Positions 39,527 through 49,058 of a DNA stretch of 64,000 nucleotides are shown piece by piece. Both the position numbers and the translations under genes were made by a program. Source of the stretch: Halomonas meridiana (GTDB lineage Bacteria > Pseudomonadota > Gammaproteobacteria > Pseudomonadales > Halomonadaceae); assembly GCF_009846525.1 (NCBI RefSeq), contig NZ_CP024621.1, positions 1,364,001 to 1,428,000 on the forward strand, in the 5' to 3' direction. How positions within the stretch are numbered: the stretch's first letter is position 1; every line of letters begins with the position of its first letter. Below the pieces are notes generated by a model that was given only the letters and a program-made list of their open reading frames with translations, was not told the origin of the DNA and made no database searches.

Positions 39527-40519
39527 TTAATCCGACACGCAGGGGGAAAAGGCGCTTTTTAACGCGGTATGCATGTCCCATGCGGTTTGAAACTGCTGCC
39601 ACGGAGCTTCCGGGCGGTGTAAAGAGAGCCAATTTTGTTGATACGCGGCAACCGCATCAGGAGGGGTGACGGGATGAGCCTCGATCAGCTGGTTCACGCT
39701 GACGAGCCACTGTTGGGCGTGTTCTGCCAACGTCTCGATCCAAACAGGCGTTTCCAACGAAAGGCAGATCTCGTCGTCAGCCGCTGCCGCGAGCATGTGG
39801 TTGGCTTCGCTCAGTCGCTGTTCGGCGAGCAGTAGCGAGCGCAGCATCTCGGCGCTCAACGGTCTCTCTTGAAGGGCTTTCAAGTGATTTTCTAGCGTTG
39901 AAGAGTCCTGCTCCCATGTCTGACTGAACTGCTGATCGACCATTCGTTGCAGGTAGCTGAGGGCCGCTTGCTGCTCGCTGATATCGAGGCTTGCCTGCGG
40001 AGGCAAGGGGCTGCTGGCCCTTGAAAAACTCTTTACCCACTCTTCAGAATCAAAAATCGCGTTCCAACTGACGGCGGGTAGCTGCTCGGTTTTCAGCTCG
40101 TTCAACTGCGCCAAGCGCGCTTTGTCGTCGTCGCTCAGGCTATCGGGGATGTCGCTATTCCAACAGGCGTCCAGACGCTGCCAAAGGGCGCGTTCGTACA
40201 GCCAGTGTTGGCTAGGAGGTGCTACGCGGCCCAGCTGATTGTTACGGGCAGCAATCAAGGAGGTGATTTGGCACTCGCGCAACGCATAGATGTTGAGCAT
40301 TCCATCGCGGGTTTCTGATACCTCGATCAAGCGCTGCTGGCGTTCAGGGAAGGCGTCAATGTTGCGCGGTTCGGATGGCGCTGGCGGCGACGTATCCAGC
40401 GCAGCGGCCAATTGCTGATGATACTGTCCCCAGGCATGTTCAGCGCTATGGTCGCCACAGCCAGACAGCAGCACTCCAGTGGCAGCGATGAGCCACAAGA
40501 GACGGGAAGGTAGGGGCAT
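39527..40519 (-). CDS. DUF3080-like lipoprotein
   Basis: 330 residues with a lipobox LLSGC (Cys21) after a hydrophobic signal, so it is probably a membrane-anchored lipoprotein. The mature part is mostly helical and contains the pattern ERQQRLIEVSETRDGMLNIYALRECQ and LIAARNNQLGRVAPPSQ, which I associate with DUF3080 of Pseudomonas and relatives. No function is known. It starts 3 nt after the MATE transporter gene ends, so the two form an operon. Confidence 0.82.
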   Translation of the reverse strand: MPLPSRLLWLIAATGVLLSGCGDHSAEHAWGQYHQQLAAALDTSPPAPSEPRNIDAFPERQQRLIEVSETRDGMLNIYALRECQITSLIAARNNQLGRVAPPSQHWLYERALWQRLDACWNSDIPDSLSDDDKARLAQLNELKTEQLPAVSWNAIFDSEEWVKSFSRASSPLPPQASLDISEQQAALSYLQRMVDQQFSQTWEQDSSTLENHLKALQERPLSAEMLRSLLLAEQRLSEANHMLAAAADDEICLSLETPVWIETLAEHAQQWLVSVNQLIEAHPVTPPDAVAAYQQNWLSLHRPEAPWQQFQTAWDMHTALKSAFSPCVSD

Positions 40520-40522
40520 AGA

Positions 40523-41941
40523 TCACTCCTGTTGACTGATTCTTTTTAATCGCCAAGCCAGTAAACATGCAGCCGTGCTGAGACCCGCAATCAGCCCAAT
40601 CCAGTAGCCGTGTACACCCATAGGTTCAGACATGCTCCCTAGGCCGTAGGTTCCTAGCCAGTGTCCTCCGCCCAAGCCCACGATCCAATACGAGAGTACG
40701 GTAATCACCATGACGATACGCGTGTCTTTGTAGCCTCTGAGCGCACCGGCTAAGTTGACCTGTAAGGAGTCGGAGAGCTGGAAAACCACCGCCAATGCAA
40801 TGATGGTGAGCGCTAATGCCTGAATGTCCGCATTCGAGGTATAGAGCGATATGACCGGGGCGGCTGAAAACCACAAAAGTGTGCTATTGATGGCCGCGAC
40901 GATGACACTGATGACGATGCCATTCCAAGCCACTTTGCGCGCCATGACCAAACGCTTTTGCCCCAGCGTGTTTCCCACCCGTACGGTTAGCGCCATGCTT
41001 AACGACATCGGTAACATGAATAGGATGGTGGTGTAGCTGAGGGCGATTTGGTGAGCACCAACGGTGACTTCACCGAAGCTGGCAATGAACAGTGCGATCA
41101 GTGTAAACAGCGTCACTTCGACAAAGATGGCCACACCAATCGGTACGCCTACAACGACGAGTTCGCGAATGCCCGCCAAATTGGGCGGCGTCAACTGCTG
41201 CCACAGCGCGACACTGCGGTACGTCGTGCCGCGGCGAGTATAGAGCGCCATGGCGATGGCCATGGTCCACATGGAGATGGCGGTGGCAATGCCGCAACCC
41301 AATGCGCCGAGGGCAGGAAGCTGCTGCCAACTGCTTGGAAGGCCGGAGCCGAATAGGCTCACTAAACCCTCGCCGCCGTAAATGAGTAAATAGTTACAGG
41401 GAATATTAACGCTCAAGCCGACCAAGCTGATCCACAGGGCCGGGCGAGTATGGTTCATGCCGTCAGAAAAGGCCCGAAGTGCTTGAAAGAGAGCAATGCC
41501 CGGCATGCCAAACGCCACCGCACTAAGATAGGCGGCGGACTCCCGGGCAACGCTAGGCGGCACGTCCATGCGTTCGAAAATCGGCGCTACGGCGACCCAC
41601 AATAACACCGCCGAGACGCACCCTAAGGCCAACGCCACCCACAGCGCTTGATGTACGGCGGGGCGAATGGCGCCATGGCGTTGTCCACCTAGCAAGTGTG
41701 CCACGATCGGGGTCAAGCCCATGAGCGTGCCGGTCATGAAGAGCATCAACGGCATCCATAAGCTCGACCCGACCGACACCGCCGCCAGGTCGGTGGCGTT
41801 GTGCCTGCCCGTCATCATGACATCCACCACGCTCATGCCCGCCTGGGCGAGCTGAGCGCCACAAATGGGCAGTGCCAACGCGACCAGGGTGCGGGTTTCA
41901 GGCCAGTAGATCGTTTTTATATCGCTAGTAAAGCCGCCCAA
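40523..41941 (-). CDS. MATE-family efflux transporter (NorM-like)
   Basis: 472 residues with 12 predicted helices in two six-helix halves. The family features TLVALALPICGAQLAQAGMS, VVDVMMTGRHNATDLAAVSVG and QALRAFSDGMNHTRPAL indicate the NorM branch, Na+ or H+ coupled exporters of cationic drugs. The start chosen is TTG 41941 because a strong AAGAGGAG lies 7 nt upstream; the longer TTG start at 41962 would place that sequence inside the gene. Followed after 3 nt by the lipoprotein gene. Confidence 0.92.
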   Translation of the reverse strand: MGGFTSDIKTIYWPETRTLVALALPICGAQLAQAGMSVVDVMMTGRHNATDLAAVSVGSSLWMPLMLFMTGTLMGLTPIVAHLLGGQRHGAIRPAVHQALWVALALGCVSAVLLWVAVAPIFERMDVPPSVARESAAYLSAVAFGMPGIALFQALRAFSDGMNHTRPALWISLVGLSVNIPCNYLLIYGGEGLVSLFGSGLPSSWQQLPALGALGCGIATAISMWTMAIAMALYTRRGTTYRSVALWQQLTPPNLAGIRELVVVGVPIGVAIFVEVTLFTLIALFIASFGEVTVGAHQIALSYTTILFMLPMSLSMALTVRVGNTLGQKRLVMARKVAWNGIVISVIVAAINSTLLWFSAAPVISLYTSNADIQALALTIIALAVVFQLSDSLQVNLAGALRGYKDTRIVMVITVLSYWIVGLGGGHWLGTYGLGSMSEPMGVHGYWIGLIAGLSTAACLLAWRLKRISQQE

Positions 41942-42056
41942 GGTATGGCTCCTCTTTAGCAAAGAGACCTAAGAAAGGCCGATAGAGTAGCAGGAGTCGC
42001 TGTGGTTTGCCGTCTCCTCTTTAGCCTAGTGGAGGGGCACGGGTATACTGCGCGAA

Positions 42057-42656
42057 ATGAATGACGAAAGTGGCAACATGGTGACACACGAGAAAGAGCG
42101 TTGGACCCTGGACGATATCATGGCGCTGTTCGATGGCGTGTTTATGGAACACTTTCACACGCGACTCATCAAGGGCGGTGATGAGCCTCTTTATCGCCCC
42201 GCGAATGTCGAGTGTCCCTATCATCAGGTGATTTTTGCTCGTGGCTATTTCGCGAGCGCGCTGCACGAGATCAGCCACTGGTGTATCGCAGGAGACAAGC
42301 GGCGGCAGCTTGAAGATTATGGGTATTGGTACCTGCCGGACGGGCGTAATGCCGAGCAGCAGCGAGCGTTCGAGCGAGCAGAAATTGCGCCCCAGGCACT
42401 CGAGCAGCTGTTCACCCACGCGTGTGGGCGTACCTTCCATGTCAGTGTCGATAACCTGGGCGGTGACGTCGACGTGGATCGCGATGCCTTCGCCCAGAAG
42501 GTCGCTGCGAGAGCCCAGCGTTATATGGACGAAGGGCTGCCAGCGCGTGCCAACGCCTTTCATACAGCACTGACGCACTACTACCAGCAGCAAGGCTCGC
42601 GCGATGACGCCATCGCCAAGGGGAAAGCGTGTCTAGCCGCGTGTCGGGTTGCTTAA
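42057..42656 (+). CDS. epmC: elongation factor P hydroxylase
   Basis: 199 residues of the EpmC/YfcM family, which hydroxylates the beta-lysylated lysine of EF-P. The metal-ligand motif ALHEISHWCIAG at about 76-87 and the segment EDYGYWYLPDGR are diagnostic. ATG 42057 is used; ATG 42078 is an alternative that keeps all motifs. epmA and epmB are not nearby. Its stop overlaps that of the convergent gene by 4 nt. Confidence 0.93.
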   Translation: MNDESGNMVTHEKERWTLDDIMALFDGVFMEHFHTRLIKGGDEPLYRPANVECPYHQVIFARGYFASALHEISHWCIAGDKRRQLEDYGYWYLPDGRNAEQQRAFERAEIAPQALEQLFTHACGRTFHVSVDNLGGDVDVDRDAFAQKVAARAQRYMDEGLPARANAFHTALTHYYQQQGSRDDAIAKGKACLAACRVA

Positions 42657-43132
42657 TCCTGCTCGTTTAGCTGGCGGTGTAGCGTCAGCATCACTTCGAT
42701 TTCGTGCTCTGGACGCATTGGCTCCAAGCCAAGATCGTTGAAGGCATCGCTGCGCAGGCGGTGCCACTCTCCGGGGCCGAGATGATCGTACAGCACCTTG
42801 GCGGGGGCCAGTTCGACGAACGGGTCCAAGCCGTAGGTATCGAATAACCGTGCCAGGGCGGCGTCGTCATCGCCGTTATCGCTGGTATAAAGCGTCGCCG
42901 AGAAGTGGTCGTTCTCCAGCTCGCGGATCACGTCCAGCGGGCTGACCCCCAAGCTCTCCAGCTCTTCGATGCTGTAAGCGCCCATGACGTTGCTATCTTC
43001 ATTGATCCAGCTATCGTCCGGCTGAATCAACGTTTGCTTGATACGCCCATCGGGTAACGACCAGGCGATGGAGAGCGGCAGGCCATTATCTTCGCCTGTT
43101 TCGATGGCAATGAAGCCAGGATAGTCAGCCAC
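42653..43132 (-). CDS. DEDD exonuclease-fold protein lacking the first catalytic Asp
   Basis: 159 residues. The layout follows a DEDDh 3'-5' exonuclease: Exo I position is FIAIETG (the usual D-x-E is A-I-E), then LPLSIAWSLPDG, Exo II-like TSDNGDDDAALARLF with the aspartates kept, and Exo III HRLRSD with the H-x4-D spacing kept. The missing first Asp (codon GCC) suggests weak or no nuclease activity or a repurposed fold. The GTG start at 43132 has AAGGAG 7 nt upstream; the frame is open to 43216. It lies 13 nt after tatD, so tatD and this gene probably form an operon. The family call is my inference from motif order. Confidence 0.75.
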   Translation of the reverse strand: MADYPGFIAIETGEDNGLPLSIAWSLPDGRIKQTLIQPDDSWINEDSNVMGAYSIEELESLGVSPLDVIRELENDHFSATLYTSDNGDDDAALARLFDTYGLDPFVELAPAKVLYDHLGPGEWHRLRSDAFNDLGLEPMRPEHEIEVMLTLHRQLNEQD

Positions 43133-43145
43133 GCAGTTGCTCCTT

Positions 43146-43997
43146 TTAAGCGTCCGCATTGATGCGGAAAAAACGCTGGGCGGTGCGCGTCGTGGCAGCC
43201 CCCAGCTCGGTGTCACTCACATCATGCCAACGGGCGATCTCTTGCACGATCCACGGCAGCAGGGCCGGTTCATGGCGACGGCCCTTCAACTTGGCCGGCA
43301 AATTGCGGGGCAGCAAATAAGGGCAGTCGGTTTCGACCATGAGTCGCTCCAGAGGAATGTCCCGCACCAAGTCGCGTAGATGGTGCCCTCGGCGCTCGTC
43401 GCAAATCCAGCCGGTGAGGCCGATGTGAAGGTCGAGATCGAGATACCCATGTAGGGTCGCTCGATCCGCCGTGAAGCAGTGTATCACTGCATCGCTAATG
43501 TCATCTCGCCAGCTGCGCAGGATATCGCGCATGCGCTCGCCGGCATCCCGCTCATGTAGAAACAGTGGCAGGCCACTGTCGGCGGCCAGCGCCAGCTGGG
43601 CTTCGAAAGCGAGCTCTTGCGCTTGCGGCGTGGAGAAGTTGCGATTGAAATCCAGCCCGCACTCGCCAACGGCCACCACCTCAGGAAGGCGGTAGAGCGC
43701 CCGCATGTCTTGTGCCACCGTGTCGTTCCAGCTACTGGCGTCATGGGGGTGTACGCCCGCCGTGGCGTAAACGCCCTCGAACCGCTGGGCCATCGCCACT
43801 GCCTGCTTGGCATGGGCCACGTCGGTGCCGGTCACGATCAACGTCCGCACCTGTGCGGCTCTGGCTCTGGCGATCACGTCGTCTAGGTCGCGCTGAAAGC
43901 TCTCATGGGTCAAGTTCGCGCCAATGTCCACCAAAGGAGTTTCCGGGCGAAACCGTAGTGCCTCGGGCAAAAACGTATCGGCTGTCGTGGTCGTCAA
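43146..43997 (-). CDS. tatD: TatD-family metal-dependent DNase
   Basis: 283 residues, an amidohydrolase TIM barrel. The stretch VGECGLDFNRNFSTPQAQE, plus GVHPHDASSW, FLHERDAGER, VIHCFT and ETDCPYLLP, matches E. coli TatD closely, a 3'-5' exonuclease of oxidative DNA repair and fragmentation. Note DIGANLTHESF replaces the H-x-H of YcfH-type relatives, as in true TatD. The likely start is TTG 43997 with AAGGGG 6 nt upstream; the frame is open to 44147, but that would consume the divergent promoter region. Confidence 0.92.
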   Translation of the reverse strand: MTTTTADTFLPEALRFRPETPLVDIGANLTHESFQRDLDDVIARARAAQVRTLIVTGTDVAHAKQAVAMAQRFEGVYATAGVHPHDASSWNDTVAQDMRALYRLPEVVAVGECGLDFNRNFSTPQAQELAFEAQLALAADSGLPLFLHERDAGERMRDILRSWRDDISDAVIHCFTADRATLHGYLDLDLHIGLTGWICDERRGHHLRDLVRDIPLERLMVETDCPYLLPRNLPAKLKGRRHEPALLPWIVQEIARWHDVSDTELGAATTRTAQRFFRINADA

Positions 43998-44156
43998 GCG
44001 TGTCCCCTTGTCCAGATGGTGAAAGGCGTATTGTAAAGGTCGGTACGCGCCTCGGCTAATACCAAAGGTGTGCCCGTTCGCATTGCGTCGCCCTACGCGG
44101 TGGTGAACACTGCTACGGTGAGTCTCTATGAACAATAACGACATCAAGGAGTGACC

Positions 44157-45809
44157 ATGGCAACGATAACCCCCAAGATATTGCCGGCGACCGCTTCCGC
44201 CACACAGCCGCCTCTATTGATCAAAGAGCTGCTGGAATCGGGTGTTCGTATGGCGGGTAACAATCACATCGTTTACCGCGATCAATGTCGTCATGACTAT
44301 CGTCGCTTTCAAGAGCGGGTGCATCAATTGGCTCACGCGCTCACCGCCCAAGGAGTGCAGGCAGGGGATGTGGTCGCCGTGCTCGACTGGGATAGCCATC
44401 GTTATCTGGAGTGTTTTTTTGCCATTCCCATGATAGGCGCGGTACTTCACACCGTGAATGTCAGGTTAGCGCCAGAGCAGATTCTCTATACCATGGAGCA
44501 CGCGGAAGATGTGTTCGTACTGGTGCACGAAGACTTCGTTCCCTTGCTAGAGCCGCTTGCCGCTCGGCTACCGAACATTCGAGGGTACATGCTCTGCCAA
44601 GAGAGCGAACAGTCTGTAGAGACTTCGTTGCCACTGGTGGGCGAGTTTGAAGCCTTACTCGCTCGACAGCCGCCCCATTATGACTTTCCCATCTTTGACG
44701 AAAACGCGGTAGCCACTCTGTTCTACACCACGGGCACGACAGGCAACCCCAAGGGGGTTTTCTTTACCCATCGTCAGCTCGTGTTGCATACCCTGAGCGA
44801 AGCCAGCACCTTCCAGGCGCCAGGGTTCGAGCTGCTCAATCGGGATAAGGTGTACATGCCCATTACGCCCATGTTCCATGTGCATGCGTGGGGCGTGCCT
44901 TATACCGCGACCCTGTTGGGGGCCACGCAGGTCTACCCCGGCAAGTACGAACCCGACATGTTGGTCAAACTGTTGGTGAGCGAAAAAGTCGATTTTTCAC
45001 ACTGCGTACCGACGCTACTCAACATGGTGGTGAGTGCTGACGCCATCGCGACGAAGGAGATCGATGTCTCGGGTTGGAAAGTGTTGGTGGGAGGAAGTGC
45101 GTTGACCCAAGCGCTGGCCAGTCGTGCTTGGGCGCTGGGCATCGATACGCGCAGCGCTTACGGCATGTCGGAGACCTGTCCGCTATTGACCGCCGATATA
45201 CTACCCAAAGACGTCGCCGATGCCGATTTCGAGCATCAGCTGCCCTGGCGCTGCAAAGCAGGGTTACCCGTACCATTCGTCAAACTTCAAGTCGTCGATA
45301 CCGATGGCGAGCCGCTTCCCCATGATGGCCGCAGCATTGGCGAGGTGCGCGTGCAAGCACCCTGGCTGACCCAGGCGTATTATAAAGAGGACGCGCGCAG
45401 TGAGGAGTTATGGCGCGATGGCTGGCTACACACCGGGGATGTGGGATCGCTCGATGAGCACGGTTTTTTGTCGATCAGTGACCGCATGAAAGATGTGATT
45501 AAAACCGGGGGCGAATGGCTCTCATCGTTGGCCCTCGAAAGCTATATCAGCCAGTGCCCCGGCGTGGCAGAGGTCGCGGTGATTGGCGTGGCGGACGATA
45601 AATGGGGCGAAAGGCCCGCCGCGCTCGTAGTGCCCAGCGATCATAAAACGCCGCCTACCGTCGAGGCGATTCAAGGTTTCATGGAGCAGTTCGTGGCGCA
45701 GGGAAAACTCAACCGCTGGGGGGTTCCATCCCTGATTCGTATCGTCGATGAGATACCCAAAACCAGCGTTGGCAAGTTGGATAAAAAGCGTATCCGCACC
45801 GAGATGTAA
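44157..45809 (+). CDS. fatty acid-CoA ligase (AlkK-like AMP-dependent synthetase)
   Basis: 550-residue ANL ligase. Motifs are YTTGTTGNPKGVFFTHRQ (ATP loop), YGMSETCPLL, WLHTGDVGSLDEHGFLSI and the lid lysine in IPKTSVGKLDKKR. The overall pattern, including MFHVHAWGVPY, fits AlkK-type medium-chain fatty-acid-CoA ligases. ATG 44157 has AAGGAG 5 nt upstream. It is divergent from tatD and is the third acyl-CoA ligase in the window. Confidence 0.92.
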   Translation: MATITPKILPATASATQPPLLIKELLESGVRMAGNNHIVYRDQCRHDYRRFQERVHQLAHALTAQGVQAGDVVAVLDWDSHRYLECFFAIPMIGAVLHTVNVRLAPEQILYTMEHAEDVFVLVHEDFVPLLEPLAARLPNIRGYMLCQESEQSVETSLPLVGEFEALLARQPPHYDFPIFDENAVATLFYTTGTTGNPKGVFFTHRQLVLHTLSEASTFQAPGFELLNRDKVYMPITPMFHVHAWGVPYTATLLGATQVYPGKYEPDMLVKLLVSEKVDFSHCVPTLLNMVVSADAIATKEIDVSGWKVLVGGSALTQALASRAWALGIDTRSAYGMSETCPLLTADILPKDVADADFEHQLPWRCKAGLPVPFVKLQVVDTDGEPLPHDGRSIGEVRVQAPWLTQAYYKEDARSEELWRDGWLHTGDVGSLDEHGFLSISDRMKDVIKTGGEWLSSLALESYISQCPGVAEVAVIGVADDKWGERPAALVVPSDHKTPPTVEAIQGFMEQFVAQGKLNRWGVPSLIRIVDEIPKTSVGKLDKKRIRTEM

Positions 45810-45931
45810 CCCGCCAACACGCGCCTGCGATGCCCACCGCAGGCGCTCCTGCCATCGAGACGTCATTCGGTTACCCCGTAAGCCCGGTCCATGCGTTACA
45901 CTGTGCGCCTCACGACGAAGGAGGACACTGC

Positions 45932-47851
45932 GTGACCTTGTTACGACTCGAACAGCTGCAACTCGCTTACGGCACCCAAGTACTGCTTAACCGCGCCGAC
46001 CTAACGGTTGAAAGAGGCGAGCGGCTGGCGCTGGTCGGGCGCAACGGCACCGGTAAATCCACCCTGCTCAAGCTCGTGGCGGGCGACATTCAAGCGGATG
46101 ATGGCACCATTTGGCGTGCGCCCGGTTTGAAAATTGGCGTGCTGGCTCAAGAGCTGCCTGAATCCTCGGGTATGACCATTTTCGATATGGTGGCGCAAGG
46201 CCTGCCGGAAGCGGGCGAGCTGCTGTCGGAGTATCAGCACCTGATCAATGACCCGGACCCGGACATGAACCGCATGGCGACGCTACAGACGCGCCTTGAA
46301 GCCATCGATGGCTGGTCCTTCCATCAGCGAATCGATGTGGTACTGACCCGGCTCGGTTTGCCCCCAGACGCCGAGATGAGCGCACTATCCGGCGGTTGGC
46401 GGCGGCGAGTAGCGCTGGCCCGTGCGCTGGTTTCCGAGCCTGACCTACTGCTGCTCGACGAGCCGACCAACCACCTGGATCTCGACACCATTGCGTGGCT
46501 GGAAGAGCAGCTATTGGCCTTCAACGGTGCGGTACTGCTGATCACCCACGATAGGGCATTTTTGTCGAAACTCGCGACGAACATCCTGGAGCTCGACCGT
46601 GGGAAGCTCGGGCGTTATCCCGGTGTCTACGCCGAATACCAAGAGCGCAAGCAGCACGAGCTGGAGGTCGAGTCGCGCGAGAATGCGCTGTTCGATAAAA
46701 AATTGGCCCAAGAAGAGGTATGGATTCGTCAGGGCGTCAAGGCGCGGCGTACGCGTAATGAAGGCCGTGTGCGCGAGCTTGAAAAAATGCGCGTGGAGCG
46801 TAGCCAGCGCCGCGAGCGGCAGGGGACGGCGAATCTTACCGTGGATAGCGGCGAGCGGACCGGTAAGCGCGTGGTCGAGCTAAAAGGGGTCACCCAGCGC
46901 TTTGGTGACGACGTGATCTTGCGCAACGTGAACCTGGAAGTCATGCGGGGTGACCGCATTGGCTTCTTGGGGCGCAACGGTGCCGGTAAAACCACGCTGC
47001 TGAAGATTTTGCTCGGCGAACTGGCACCCACCGAGGGCAGCGTTCAGTTAGGCACCAACCTCAAAGTGGCCTACTTCGACCAGCTGCGGGCCGGTCTCGA
47101 GCTGGAAAAAACGGTGTATGACAACGTAGCGCAAGGCAGTGACCGGGTGAACGTGGGCGGTAAAGACCGCCATGTCATGAGCTATCTGCAAGATTTTCTC
47201 TTCACTCCAGACCGGGTTCGCCAGCCGGTAAAAGCGCTGTCAGGAGGCGAATCCAACCGTCTGCTGTTGGCCAAGCTGTTCACCCAGCCCGCCAACGTAC
47301 TGGTGCTGGATGAGCCGACCAACGACCTAGACATGGAAACCCTGGAGCTGCTCGAAGAGCTACTGCTCGATTTTGACGGCACGCTGCTGCTGGTCTCCCA
47401 CGACCGAACCTTCATGGATAACGTCGTCACCAGCATGCTGGCGTTCGAAGGGGAAGGGCGCGTGCGCGAGTACGTCGGCGGCTACACGGACTGGATTCGC
47501 CAGGGTGGCCAATTGCCGCCAGCGCCCTGGGAGGGTGCGGCACGTCAGCACACCGAACCCACTCGCACCGCAGAGGAAAAGGCGCCACCAGCACCCGCCG
47601 CGGAGCCTGCAAAGAAAACCGTCAAACTCTCTTATAAGCTGCAGCGTGAATTGGATGCACTGCCTGCGGAGATCGAGCGGCTAGAGAGTGACATCGAAGC
47701 GCTGGAGCAAGAGGTAGGAGACCCGGCCTTTTATCAGCAGGAAGCCACGGTGGTGACCGCCAAACTGCAGGCGCTCGAAAAGGTACAGCAGGCGTTGGAC
47801 GCTGCCATGGAGCGGTGGATGGAGCTGGAAGCCATGGCAAACGGTGAGTAA
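45932..47851 (+). CDS. uup: ABC-F ATPase Uup
   Basis: 639 residues with two ABC cassettes and a C-terminal coiled coil, the Uup architecture. First Walker A GRNGTGKST (36-44) and signature LSGGWRRRVALARAL; second Walker A GRNGAGKTT and signature LSGGESNRLLLAKLF; an acidic linker and helical tail (about 545-639) that binds DNA in E. coli Uup. Uup affects transposon excision and ribosome function. GTG 45932 has AAGGAGG 8 nt upstream; the frame is open to 45830 without ribosome-site support. Confidence 0.95.
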   Translation: MTLLRLEQLQLAYGTQVLLNRADLTVERGERLALVGRNGTGKSTLLKLVAGDIQADDGTIWRAPGLKIGVLAQELPESSGMTIFDMVAQGLPEAGELLSEYQHLINDPDPDMNRMATLQTRLEAIDGWSFHQRIDVVLTRLGLPPDAEMSALSGGWRRRVALARALVSEPDLLLLDEPTNHLDLDTIAWLEEQLLAFNGAVLLITHDRAFLSKLATNILELDRGKLGRYPGVYAEYQERKQHELEVESRENALFDKKLAQEEVWIRQGVKARRTRNEGRVRELEKMRVERSQRRERQGTANLTVDSGERTGKRVVELKGVTQRFGDDVILRNVNLEVMRGDRIGFLGRNGAGKTTLLKILLGELAPTEGSVQLGTNLKVAYFDQLRAGLELEKTVYDNVAQGSDRVNVGGKDRHVMSYLQDFLFTPDRVRQPVKALSGGESNRLLLAKLFTQPANVLVLDEPTNDLDMETLELLEELLLDFDGTLLLVSHDRTFMDNVVTSMLAFEGEGRVREYVGGYTDWIRQGGQLPPAPWEGAARQHTEPTRTAEEKAPPAPAAEPAKKTVKLSYKLQRELDALPAEIERLESDIEALEQEVGDPAFYQQEATVVTAKLQALEKVQQALDAAMERWMELEAMANGE

Positions 47852-47867
47852 CGTGTCTATCGATGTT

Positions 47868-47893
47868 CCAAAGGCCCCGCAAGGGGCCTTTGG
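47868..47893. terminator. bidirectional stem-loop between uup and uspA
   Basis: Perfect 11-bp stem (47868-47878 with 47883-47893) with a GCAA tetraloop in a 53-nt convergent gap. The arms contribute A/T-rich ends for both strands. Confidence 0.7.
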
Positions 47894-47904
47894 CGTTGGG
47901 CATC

Positions 47905-48357
47905 TCACTCGTCGCTCTTTTCGCCTTTCTTGCCAACCCGAACGGCAAGCACGTCGCACTGGGCTCCGTGAAGAACGCCTGTCGACGTAGAGCCTAACAG
48001 CAGGGCGAAGCCGTGGCGTCCATGGGAGCCGACCACGATCAAGTCGACGTTGTGCTCATCGGCGAAACGGTGGATCTCCGTGTCGGGCATACCCACGACC
48101 ACGTGTTGATCTGCGGCTTCGACGTGGGGAGCGGCGATCTCGGCTAGACGCTTCTTGGCGTGGTCATCGAGCTGGTCCTGGATGCTGGTAAGGTCCATCG
48201 GAATGTCGCCGCCGTAGGCAAAACCTAAAGGCTCCAGGGTGTGCATGATCGAGATTTTAGCGCCGTTATTGCGCTCGGCAATCGCCACCGCACGCTCAAG
48301 AATTTTGTGAGAGTCCTTGGTTAAGTCAACGGCGACCAGGATATGGCGATAGCTCAT
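47905..48357 (-). CDS. uspA: universal stress protein, UspA family
   Basis: 150-residue UspA-fold protein with the ATP-binding pattern G-x2-G-x9-G(S/T) (VVGSHGRHGFALLLGSTSTG at 113-132) and an N-terminal HILVAVDLTKDSHK. UspA/TeaD-type proteins accumulate in starvation and osmotic stress; in halomonads a UspA relative regulates ectoine uptake, but the TRAP transporter is not adjacent here. ATG 48357 is used; the frame is open to 48438. Confidence 0.93.
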   Translation of the reverse strand: MSYRHILVAVDLTKDSHKILERAVAIAERNNGAKISIMHTLEPLGFAYGGDIPMDLTSIQDQLDDHAKKRLAEIAAPHVEAADQHVVVGMPDTEIHRFADEHNVDLIVVGSHGRHGFALLLGSTSTGVLHGAQCDVLAVRVGKKGEKSDE

Positions 48358-48502
48358 GGCGTATCTCCTTGGTGATGTGCCACACGTAAAGGCTGTGTTC
48401 GATACCTTCACTTTAGGCGTAGAGGTGACTCTTAACAACGACCTAGATCAGGGTTTCGATACATTGCCAAATGAGTTTGACGAAAAGAGGGTAGGTGTTG
48501 CA

Positions 48503-49054
48503 ATGGAATGGTTGATCATCGTTTTTATTCTGATGTTTGTGATTGCGCCGGTCATGTGGCTAAAACCCAGCCCCCGCCAGCAGCGTCAAATGGCGCTGCG
48601 CTCGAGTGCCGGAAAACAGGGTGTGACGGTAAAAATGGCCAAACCGCCGTTGCATCACTTTCGAGGCACCATGCCCGCCTATCGCTGGCACTACCCGCAG
48701 TCAGCACCCGGGCCAGATTTTTTGCTGGTGAGGGACTCCAACGCCAGCGACGCATTAGAACCTTATCACGCCGGCTGGCGCTGGCGCATCGCGCCGCTGC
48801 GTCCGTTGCCCGATGTGGCCAGTCAACATTTGCAAACCTTACTCGAACACCTGCCTCAGGACGCGTTGGTCCTAGAGTCTAACGCCCATTCGCTGACGCT
48901 ATGGTGGTGGGAATCACAAACCGCCGAACGGTTCACCCGCTATTTGGCGGATATCGAACCGCTCAAAGAGGCATTGAGCGGCCTGTCAGACCGCCCACCT
49001 GTCAAGCCGCTGGAGACAGGTGGCACGGAAGAAGAAGGAAGCGAGAAGGGGTAG
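48503..49054 (+). CDS. single-pass membrane protein of unknown function
   Basis: 183 residues. A hydrophobic N-terminal helix at 2-20 (IIVFILMFVIAPVMWL) is followed by a basic, then an acidic C-terminal part rich in Trp (HAGWRWRIAPLR, LTLWWWESQ), so the bulk is probably cytoplasmic (positive-inside: KPSPRQQRQ). I do not recognise the family. ATG 48503 with AGAGGG upstream is preferred over an in-frame start at 48356 that overlaps uspA. It runs convergent to the MarR gene. Confidence 0.75.
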   Translation: MEWLIIVFILMFVIAPVMWLKPSPRQQRQMALRSSAGKQGVTVKMAKPPLHHFRGTMPAYRWHYPQSAPGPDFLLVRDSNASDALEPYHAGWRWRIAPLRPLPDVASQHLQTLLEHLPQDALVLESNAHSLTLWWWESQTAERFTRYLADIEPLKEALSGLSDRPPVKPLETGGTEEEGSEKG

Positions 49055-49058
49055 AGCG

